DNA of 25,223 nucleotides from Actinomycetes bacterium (GTDB lineage Bacteria; Actinomycetota; Acidimicrobiia; Acidimicrobiales; Palsa-688), in contig JAKAXN010000017.1 of the NCBI GenBank assembly GCA_021816565.1, positions 1 to 25,223 of the forward strand, in the 5' to 3' direction. Below are positions 14,593-20,604 of this stretch, piece after piece. The position numbers and the translations under genes were made by a program. Position 1 is the stretch's first letter; the number at the start of each line of letters is the position of its first letter. The notes below the pieces were generated by a model. It was not told the origin of the DNA, made no database searches, and saw nothing but the letters and a program-made list of their open reading frames with translations.

Positions 14593-15192
14593 GTGGCATT
14601 TCGACTGAGTGCGCGCGCAGGCAGGGCCATCGCAGCAACCGCGGGCCTGGTCCTGGCGTTCGACGCGGCCTACGCTGCGGCCAACTGGACGGTGAGCCTG
14701 ACGTCGGGCACCACCGGTGGCGAGGCCCAGGCCGCCTCGGTGCAGAACCTGACCATCACCGCCTCGGCCTCCCCGGCGGCCGGCAATCTCCTCTACCCGG
14801 GAGGCAACGGGGACGTGGTGGCCAGCATCAACAACCCCAACGCCTTCCCGGTGACCATCACGGCCCTGCAACTGCCGGCCGACACCGTCTACGCCACCGG
14901 CTACACCGACAGCGCTCTGTCGACCGCGGCCACGGGCTGCGACTCCACCGCCAGCACGGTTACCTGGAACCTCTCCACCGCCACCAGCGGCACCTCGGTG
15001 GCCCTGACCACCGCCCTGGTGGTGCCGGCGGCCGGGAGCCTGGTCGTCACCCTCACCAACGAGGCCGTGATGGGAGCGTCGGCGCCTTCGGCGTGCGAGG
15101 GCAAGTACTTCTCGATGCCCGCCCTGATCGGCGTCACCGCCACCGGCGGGGCTGCGACGGCCACCACCAGCCCGACCACCGACACCTACTGA
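14593..15192 (+). CDS. Secreted beta-sandwich protein of unknown function
   Basis: A 199-residue exported protein. It starts at GTG 14593 with AAGGAG six bases upstream, a well supported start. Residues 1-30 are a signal peptide (RAGRAIAATAGLVLAF then DAAYAAA). The mature part is almost all Thr/Ser/Val/Ala beta-strand sequence with the core LLYPGGNGDVVASINNPNAF followed by PVTITALQL. Similar YPGG...NPN cores occur in secreted actinobacterial proteins related in style to TasA/camelysin-like surface proteins. Two Cys (in TGCDST and SACEGK) could form one disulfide. The C-terminus is a Thr-rich tail without a sortase LPXTG motif or membrane anchor. No SipW-type signal peptidase gene is adjacent. 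A second secreted protein follows 39 bp downstream, so the two are probably co-expressed. Confidence 0.82.
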   Translation: MAFRLSARAGRAIAATAGLVLAFDAAYAAANWTVSLTSGTTGGEAQAASVQNLTITASASPAAGNLLYPGGNGDVVASINNPNAFPVTITALQLPADTVYATGYTDSALSTAATGCDSTASTVTWNLSTATSGTSVALTTALVVPAAGSLVVTLTNEAVMGASAPSACEGKYFSMPALIGVTATGGAATATTSPTTDTY

Positions 15193-15231
15193 TCGCGGGC
15201 CGGCCCGCTGGCCACGCTGACCGGGGCCCCG

Positions 15232-15729
15232 ATGTGCCGCCGCCCGCCCGGTGACCTCCGGCGGGCCCCGGCGCGCCCGGGGCCGGGGAGCCCGGGCCCG
15301 GCGCGCTGGGCGGTCGGGCTGCTGGCCGCCCTCTCCGGCGCGGCATTCGGGGCCCTCCCGGCCGTCCCGCAGCCGGTGTGGGCCGTGTGGGCCGTCGCGG
15401 TGGTCGGCTCCAGCGGGGGCCAGGCGACCGCCGGGACCGCCCCTCTCGCCCCCACGGGGGTGAGCGCCAGCTGCGGCCTGATCGCCGACACCGTCACCGT
15501 GAGCTGGAACGCCGAAGCCGGGGCCTCCAGCTACAACGTCTACCAGTCCACCGGCTCCGGCTACACCTCCGCCGCCAGCGGGGTGACCGGCACCTCGTGG
15601 ACGTCCCCCACCCTCGGCACCGTGACCGTCACCTACGAGGTCACGGCCGTGGTGGGCACCTACTGGGAGGGTCCACCATCCACCGCCACCGCCCCGATCT
15701 CGGTGACGCTGGGCCTGTTGTGCACCTGA
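15232..15729 (+). CDS. Secreted or membrane-anchored fibronectin type III-like protein
   Basis: A 165-residue protein with an Arg/Pro-rich N-terminus and a hydrophobic export or anchor region (RWAVGLLAALSGAAFGALP then PVWAVWAVAVVG, about 25-58). One FN3-like domain spans about 70-160 (APTGVSASCGLIADTVTVSW, ASSYNVYQS, VTYEVTAVVG). The spacing of W, Y and the final strand fits the FN3 fold. One Cys lies early in the domain and one near the end (GLLCT), possibly paired. It starts 39 bp after the beta-sandwich gene on the same strand; the ribosome site is weak (GGGG about nine bases upstream of ATG 15232). Role unknown; an adhesion or matrix role is plausible from fold and context only. Confidence 0.7.
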   Translation: MCRRPPGDLRRAPARPGPGSPGPARWAVGLLAALSGAAFGALPAVPQPVWAVWAVAVVGSSGGQATAGTAPLAPTGVSASCGLIADTVTVSWNAEAGASSYNVYQSTGSGYTSAASGVTGTSWTSPTLGTVTVTYEVTAVVGTYWEGPPSTATAPISVTLGLLCT

Positions 15730-15770
15730 CGCTTCCCCGGAGGATCGGCACCGGTTAGCCTGTCGGCGGC

Positions 15771-17376
15771 GTGGGGGCTCGCACATCGTTTCGTGCCGGT
15801 GGAACCGCCCGGCGGGCTCTGCGTTCGATCGGCTCGGCGGGCGTGTCGGTGCTGGGCGCCATCCGGGACCGGATGTGCGCCGGGCCGGTCGCGGCCGAGC
15901 TGGCCGCAACCAGCGACGAACTGGCCCGGCGGCAGGGTTTCACCGACGCTCTCCTCGAGACCATCGGGGTCGGCATCGTGTCGTGCGACGCCGCCGGCAC
16001 GTTCGTGGTCAACAACCGGGCCGAGCGGGAGCTGTTCGGCCTGGAAGGCAGCGTGGCGGGCGATCCGATGCACTCCCTCGAGACCCGCATAGACGTCTTC
16101 GACGGGGATGGCCGGAGGCTGGAACCGCACGCTTACCCCCTCATGAGGGCGCTGCGGGGGGAGGACATCTCCGACCTGGAGGTGCTGGCCGGACCGGCCG
16201 GCGGGCCGCACCGGGAGCTGCTGGTACGGGCCCGGCGCATCACCGGGCCCGACGGTGGGGTGCTCGGGGCGGTGGCGGCGCTGAACGACGTCACCGCCGA
16301 ACGCACAGCCGGCCGCAGGCTGGTGGACGAGCACCAGCGGCTGGCCGAGGCCCAGCGCGAGGCTCAGGAAGCCAACGCCTTCCTCAGCGCCGTACTGTCC
16401 GCCACCCCCGATTTCACCTTCGTCGCCGACCTCCGCACCGGGGAGCTGATCTACCTCTCGCCGGGCGGAGCGCCCATGGGCATCGACCGGGCCACCCTCA
16501 CCGGTGGCGGCTTCGAAAGCATCGTCTCGTCCGCCCACCCCGAGGACCGCCCCGGCCTGCTCGACACCGTGGCCGCGGTGGCCGGTATCGACGACGGGAG
16601 GACCGTCCAGACCCAGGCCCGCGTCGCGGGCGGGCCGGGCGGGTGGCGGTGGTTGAGCCACCGCATGACCCCGTTCCACCCGGACCGGGAAGGGGCGGGT
16701 GGTGGAGATCCTGGCCGTCGTCCGCGACGTGACCGACGTGATGGAGGCGCAGCAACGCCTCGTCCACGCCGCCGGCCACGACTACCTGACCGGCCTGCCC
16801 AACCGGGCCCGCCTGGTGGACCGGCTGGACCGGGCCCTGGGCGACGCCGCCGCGTTGGGTCGGGACATGGCCGTGCTCTTCTGCGACCTCAACGGCTTCA
16901 AGACGGTCAATGACACGGGCGGCCATGCGGCCGGGGACCGGGTGCTGGCGGAGACGGCCCGCCGGGTGGTCGAGGTGGTCGGTGACACCGAGGCGGTGGC
17001 CCGGGTGGGCGGGGACGAGTTCCTGGTGATAGTCGAGCCCTGGACCCACCAGATGCCCGGATGCCCCGCCCCGTCGACTCCCGAACTGGCGGCCGGGATG
17101 GCGGCCCGCATCGGCGAGGCGATAGGCCGGCCGATCGCAGTGGACGGCCGGAGCTACGTGGTGACGGCCAGCATCGGCATCGCCTGCGCCGCCCCGGAGC
17201 CGGGCCGGCCGGGGAGCCTGCACCAGGCGGCCGAGAGCCTGCTCCACCAGGCCGACGCCGCCATGTACCGGGCCAAGGACCGGTCCGTCCCCGGCCGGCC
17301 GGGGACGGCGCTCGCCCCGCCGGCTTCCCCGGTCAAGCCAGGCCCCGGGACTCCTCGAGGCGGTGCTTCAAGATGA
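15771..17376 (+). pseudogene. PAS-PAS-GGDEF diguanylate cyclase interrupted by a one-base frameshift
   Basis: Frame one (GTG 15771) encodes two PAS domains: about residues 50-175, starting QGFTDALLETIGVGIVSCDA, and 205 onward, starting FLSAVLSATPDFTFVADL. It reaches HRMTPFHPDREG, then becomes Arg/Pro-rich nonsense ending at 16913. The missing last PAS strand and GGDEF domain (VVEILAVVRDVTDV, DYLTGLPNRARL, DLNGFKTVND, ARVGGDEFLVIVE) continue in another frame from 16699 to 17376. Removing one G from the GGGG at 16692-16695 restores one 534-residue protein. The GGDEF active site is intact; the inhibitory RxxD site upstream is absent (GDTE). A GTG at 16699 behind GGGAAGGGG could start the GGDEF part separately. 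Causes could be a sequencing indel, a true mutation or slippage at the G-run. The intact protein would make c-di-GMP. Its 3' end overlaps the convergent ABC gene by 44 bp. Confidence 0.8.
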
Positions 17377-18085
17377 CGGCGGCGCCCAGGGCCACGACGT
17401 AGCCGGCCAGGACCAGCCAGTGTTCCGCGGCTATCCCCCGGCCGTCGGCCACGCCCACCCCCATGGCGGCGTGGTGGAAGCTGGGCAGCGCCCGCGCCAC
17501 GGTCTGGAGGGTGTCGGGCATGGAGGTGACCGGGGTGAACAGCCCTCCGAAGTACCCGAGCAGGAACATGAGCGCGGTCACCACGGGGAACGCCGTCTCG
17601 GCGTGCACCGAGAAGCCGATGAGGACTCCGAGCACGGCGAACGGCAGGGCCCCCAGCCACATCACCGCGGCCAGCCCCACCCACGTCCCGGCCGGCAGCA
17701 CCACCCCTCCGAAGGTCGCCCCCACCACCTCGACCAGGACGATCACCGGGGCGATGACGACCATGGTCGCCGCCACCTTGGTCGCCACGTAGGACCAGGC
17801 CGGCAGAGGCGTGACCTTGAGTTGGCGGGCCCAGCCCGAGGACCGCTCCGCCGACAGCCGGCCACCGGCCGCCGTCAGCCCGCCGACGAGCGACCCGAAC
17901 GAGCACATGGAGATCATCAGGTACACCCGCCACTCGACGGTCCCACCTATCAGCTCACCCTCGCGGTGGTCGCCGAGGAACAGCATGTAGAAGACCACCG
18001 GGAACCCCACCGTGATGAGCAGGAACCTCCAGCTGCTCAGCAGGCGGCCCACCTCGAAGCGGGCGAAGGCGGCCAGGCCGCTCAT
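17333..18085 (-). CDS. ABC-2 type exporter permease
   Basis: A 250-residue six-helix ABC-2 membrane protein and the permease partner of the ATPase gene, with which it overlaps by 4 bp (ATGA, 18082-18085). Membrane segments include FLLITVGFPVVFYMLFLG, YLMISMCSFGSLVGGLTAAG, VAATMVVIAPVIVLVEVVGA, VGLAAVMWLGALPFAVLGVL, AFPVVTALMFLLGYFGGLF and LVLAGYVVALGAAVIL. The conserved ABC-2 stretch ERSSGWARQLKVTPL after helix 2 is the coupling helix region, and LFTPVTSMPDTLQTVARALP before the last helix is typical. The substrate is unknown; such DrrAB-like pairs export drugs, lipids or antibiotics. Confidence 0.9.
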   Translation of the reverse strand: MSGLAAFARFEVGRLLSSWRFLLITVGFPVVFYMLFLGDHREGELIGGTVEWRVYLMISMCSFGSLVGGLTAAGGRLSAERSSGWARQLKVTPLPAWSYVATKVAATMVVIAPVIVLVEVVGATFGGVVLPAGTWVGLAAVMWLGALPFAVLGVLIGFSVHAETAFPVVTALMFLLGYFGGLFTPVTSMPDTLQTVARALPSFHHAAMGVGVADGRGIAAEHWLVLAGYVVALGAAVILKHRLEESRGLA

Positions 18086-19101
18086 GCCGGACCGGCCCCG
18101 CGCCCGGAGGATTCGGCCCCCGAGGGTTCGGCCCCGGAGGGATCGCCCTGGGTCAGCGCCACGAAAGCCTCGGTCAGGCCCGGGGAGCTGACCTCGATGT
18201 CGCGGAAGCCGACCCGGTGGGCGACCAGGGCCCGCACGGTGGCGTCGGCGTCGAGGGAGGCGATGGTGACGGAGCTGCCGTGGACGTCCACTTCGGTGAC
18301 ACCCTCGAGTTGATCGAGCATCGCCGGGTCGGGACAGTCGCAGCGGAACCGGATCTGGCGGGCCGCCACGGCGGCCTTCAGGGCCGCGCCGGGGCCGTCG
18401 GCCACCACCCGGCCCCCGTTGATCACCACCACCCGGTCGGCGACCTCGTCGGCCTCGTGGAGATGGTGAGTGGCGAACAGGGTCGTCCGGCCTTCCCGGG
18501 AGAACTGCCGGATCATCCTCCAGAAGGCCCGCTGGCCGACGATGTCCATGGCCGCGGTGGGTTCGTCGAGGAACACCAGGTCGGGATCGCCGGCGATGGC
18601 GATGGCGAAGCGGACGCTCTGGGCCTGGCCGCCGGAGAGCCGGGTGGCCGGCCGGTCCAGCAGGTATCCGATGCCGGCCCGCTCCACGATCAGGTCGTAG
18701 GGGGCGGGACGGGGATAGAGGCGCCGGACCATCTGCAGCGCCGCGCCGACCCGCACCCCCGGAGGGAGGCCGGCACCCGAACCTGTCTGCAGCATGGCCC
18801 CGACCCGGCCCTGGGCGACGGCGGTGCGGGGCCGGGTGCCGAGCACCTCCACCGTGCCGGTCTGGGGTCTCAGCAGCCCGAGCAGGAGCGACAGGGTGGT
18901 GGACTTGCCGGCCCCGTTGGGTCCCAGGAGGGCGACCGTCTCCCCGCGCCCGACCCGCAGGTCGATGCCCCGCAGGGCCTCGTGGTGCCCGTAGCTGTAG
19001 CGGACCGCCTCGAAGCGGACCGCCTCGGCCGGCTGGCGGCCCTGGTCGTCGTGGAGATCCTGGTCGTCGTGGCGGTTGTCGCCCGGAATGATGTCTCGCA
19101 T
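18082..19101 (-). CDS. ABC exporter ATP-binding protein (DrrA-like)
   Basis: A 339-residue ATPase. Walker A GPNGAGKST is at 60-68, Q-loop Gln105 (AMLQTG), signature LSGGQ 155-159, Walker B LVFLDEPT with catalytic Glu180, and H-loop in FATHH (212-213). The C-terminal ~100 residues form the extra domain found in DrrA-type exporters. It contains CDCPDP and ends in a short repeated tail (PSGAEPSGAESSG) encoded by near-duplicate DNA. The first ~25 residues are polar and His/Asp-rich (GDNRHDDQDLHDDQGRQ), unusual for the family and possibly metal-binding, or the true start may be further in. The ATG at 19101 is preceded by GGGGTGG. Downstream permease coupling makes a complete two-protein exporter. 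Confidence 0.93.
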   Translation of the reverse strand: MRDIIPGDNRHDDQDLHDDQGRQPAEAVRFEAVRYSYGHHEALRGIDLRVGRGETVALLGPNGAGKSTTLSLLLGLLRPQTGTVEVLGTRPRTAVAQGRVGAMLQTGSGAGLPPGVRVGAALQMVRRLYPRPAPYDLIVERAGIGYLLDRPATRLSGGQAQSVRFAIAIAGDPDLVFLDEPTAAMDIVGQRAFWRMIRQFSREGRTTLFATHHLHEADEVADRVVVINGGRVVADGPGAALKAAVAARQIRFRCDCPDPAMLDQLEGVTEVDVHGSSVTIASLDADATVRALVAHRVGFRDIEVSSPGLTEAFVALTQGDPSGAEPSGAESSGRGAGPA

Positions 19102-19108
19102 CTCACCA

Positions 19109-19121
19109 CCCCGATTCGGGG
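19109..19121 (-). promoter_or_regulatory. Palindrome over the ribosome-binding region of the ABC ATPase gene
   Basis: CCCCGA-T-TCGGGG is a perfect inverted repeat ending 8 bp before the ATG. In the mRNA the CCCC/GGGG arms can pair around a 5-nt loop, and the GGGG arm is part of the likely Shine-Dalgarno region. It could act as an operator or as an RNA hairpin limiting translation. Confidence 0.3.
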
Positions 19122-19160
19122 CCCGCTCCGGACGCTACGGTCCCGGGGCGGCCGGGGGCA

Positions 19161-19174
19161 GGGCCGTTCGGCCC
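19161..19174 (-). terminator. Small hairpin after the DUF2892 gene
   Basis: GGGCCG-TT-CGGCCC lies 19 bp past the DUF2892 stop and upstream of the ABC ATPase gene. It forms a compact 5-6 bp stem without a T-run. It may separate the ArsR-DUF2892 transcript from the exporter genes. Confidence 0.28.
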
Positions 19175-19192
19175 ACCACCCCCGGCCTCCGG

Positions 19193-19474
19193 TCAGGCCC
19201 GGGGGGCGTCGGTTGCCGGGTACACCGACGACTGCAGGCGACAGGTCCGCTTGAGCAGGATGGAGACGGGACAGGCCCGGGCCACCACGTAGAGCCACTG
19301 GTTGAACCCGGCGAAAGCGGTGAGGACCAGGAACCACCGCGACACGGTGGCCGCCAGGAGGGCCGAGACGAGGGTGACGGTGCCGGCCATGGCGAACAGG
19401 ACACGCTCGAGGGGCCAGCGGGGGGCGGGCCGGACGGTCACACCGGGGGCGGCGTAGGGGGCGGTTCGGGTCAT
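19193..19474 (-). CDS. DUF2892 (YgaP-type) inner-membrane protein
   Basis: A 93-residue membrane protein of the DUF2892/YgaP transmembrane family. RWPLERVLFAMAGTVTLVSA begins the first helix, and RWFLVLTAFAGFNQWLYV plus ACPVSILLKRTCRL make the second part, with the family's hallmark Cys-Pro. In other bacteria this two-helix unit is found alone or fused to rhodanese in sulfur-handling operons, usually beside an ArsR regulator, as here. The ATG at 19474 overlaps the arsR stop (ATGA) and has AAGGAGA upstream. A role in sulfur or metal stress is inferred from context; no rhodanese, persulfide dioxygenase or sulfite exporter gene is in the window. Confidence 0.85.
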   Translation of the reverse strand: MTRTAPYAAPGVTVRPAPRWPLERVLFAMAGTVTLVSALLAATVSRWFLVLTAFAGFNQWLYVVARACPVSILLKRTCRLQSSVYPATDAPRA

Positions 19475-19827
19475 CGGGCTGGTTCTCCTTCGAGGGGCAG
19501 CAACAGGGCTTCGAGTTGGGTGACCTGCCGCCGCAGGGTCCCGCAGATCTGGTCGCAGAGATCGAAGAGCCGCTCGTCGGCGATCGAATAGAAGGAGCGG
19601 TTGCCCTCCTTCACCCGCCTCACCATCCCGGCTTCCAGCAGGATGCCCAGATGCTTGGACACGTTCTGCTGGGAGAAGCCGGTGGCGGTCTGCAGGTCCG
19701 CTCCCGTGGCCGCGCCGCTGCGCAGGACGTCGAGCAGCTTGATCCTGCTCGGCTCGCCCAGGACCCGGAACTGGTGGGCGATCAACTCGACCAGAGCGTC
19801 GGGTAGCGGCGACGGAAGGGAACTCAC
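19471..19827 (-). CDS. ArsR/SmtB-family transcriptional repressor
   Basis: A 118-residue winged-helix regulator. LGEPSRIKLLDVL, then the recognition helix FSQQNVSKHLGILLEAGMV, then the wing RRVKEGNRSFYSIAD are typical ArsR signatures. Two Cys in the last helix (Cys91 and Cys95, LCDQIC) could sense a metal, arsenite or reactive sulfur. The metal-site Cys pair of ArsR/CadC in the recognition helix is absent. The GTG at 19827 is preferred because it lies 6 nt after a TATGGT -10, as for a leaderless mRNA; an ATG at 19845 would add six residues but overlaps the -10 and the operator. It probably represses its own two-gene operon with the DUF2892 protein through the inverted repeat in its promoter. 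Confidence 0.88.
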   Translation of the reverse strand: MSSLPSPLPDALVELIAHQFRVLGEPSRIKLLDVLRSGAATGADLQTATGFSQQNVSKHLGILLEAGMVRRVKEGNRSFYSIADERLFDLCDQICGTLRRQVTQLEALLLPLEGEPAR

Positions 19828-19833
19828 GGCGAC

Positions 19834-19858
19834 ACCATAGCACAACCAGACAGTGGTT
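19834..19858 (-). promoter_or_regulatory. arsR promoter with inverted-repeat operator
   Basis: AACCA-GACAG-TGGTT (19844-19858) is a perfect inverted repeat just upstream of a minus-strand -10 TATGGT (19839-19834). A weak -35-like CTGAAC lies 16 bp before that -10. The repeat is placed where a bound ArsR dimer would block RNA polymerase. The GTG start follows the -10 by 6 nt, so the transcript is probably leaderless. Confidence 0.5.
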
Positions 19859-19967
19859 CAGTTGTTGCTTATGGTCGGCGGCCGGGACCTTGGCCTCTGT
19901 GATCGGCACGGTCTCCGGCCCAGCCTCGATGGGTACGCAGTCGTACGATCACGAGGGAGGACCCCGG

Positions 19968-20567
19968 ATGCGTAGGAAAGTGGCCGCTCTGTTGGTCTCC
20001 GTGGCCTTCGCGGCGGCCGGAGCGTCGTCGGTCGCGGCCCGACCTGCGGCGGCGGCCGACTCGTCGCAGCTGCCGGGCATGTGCAGCGGCCGGGCCGATC
20101 CCAACCTGGTGGTGATAGGCCACGCCAACGGGCAGGCGGCGCGGGAAGCACAGAAGATGATCCTCAACGTGGAGACCGACTCGGTCGCCCACGCCACGGG
20201 CAGCCTGGTCTTCGGCCAGGGGCCTGCGACGCTGACCGCCACGGACTGGTGCCGGGTATGGCAGCACCAGCCCGGCCAGCAGTCGAACGGCAGCTGCGAG
20301 GAGTCCTACCCCGAAGGCGCCCTCACCGCCCACGCCGTGGGCCTTGGTTCACAGGCCGGGCGGACGGTGCTGGTGCGAGTCGATGTCCGCAAGCTGGCCG
20401 ACGGGCAGGGGCAGTACCGGCTGCGGTACCGGCCGTGGCCTCCCGGCGGGGAGGTGACCGCCCAGGAGGAGGACAACTGCGGCGACGAGGGCTGGACCTG
20501 GTACCCCGCCGAGGAGGAGTGGGCCCCGCTCAGCCAGGTGATGATCCGGACCACCGCAGCGCCGTAG
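19968..20567 (+). CDS. Secreted protein of unknown function with conserved-looking Cys pairs
   Basis: A 199-residue exported protein. The ATG at 19968 is preceded by GGGAGG seven bases upstream. The signal peptide covers residues 1 to about 30 (MRRKVAALLVSVAFAAAGAS, cleavage near AAAADS). The mature part has four Cys: GMCSGR, DWCRVW, GSCEES and DNCGDE, likely two disulfides. It carries an ALTAHAVGLGSQAGRTVLVRV segment, an RLRYRPWPPGG stretch, and an acidic Trp-rich end (DEGWTWYPAEEEWAPL). I recognise no family. The gene stands alone, divergent from arsR and convergent with the ABCG transporter gene. A small extracellular binding domain or inhibitor would fit its size, but nothing in the sequence fixes a role. 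Confidence 0.75.
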   Translation: MRRKVAALLVSVAFAAAGASSVAARPAAAADSSQLPGMCSGRADPNLVVIGHANGQAAREAQKMILNVETDSVAHATGSLVFGQGPATLTATDWCRVWQHQPGQQSNGSCEESYPEGALTAHAVGLGSQAGRTVLVRVDVRKLADGQGQYRLRYRPWPPGGEVTAQEEDNCGDEGWTWYPAEEEWAPLSQVMIRTTAAP

Positions 20568-20604
20568 GCCTCCGGCCACCGCCCGGACTCGGCTGATCGC
20601 CGCG

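Noticed and set aside
14080..15909. 609-residue minus-strand frame across the secreted-protein genes
   Set aside because: Composition is Arg/Pro/Gly-rich with no domain, and the opposite strand encodes proteins with signal peptides and good ribosome sites.
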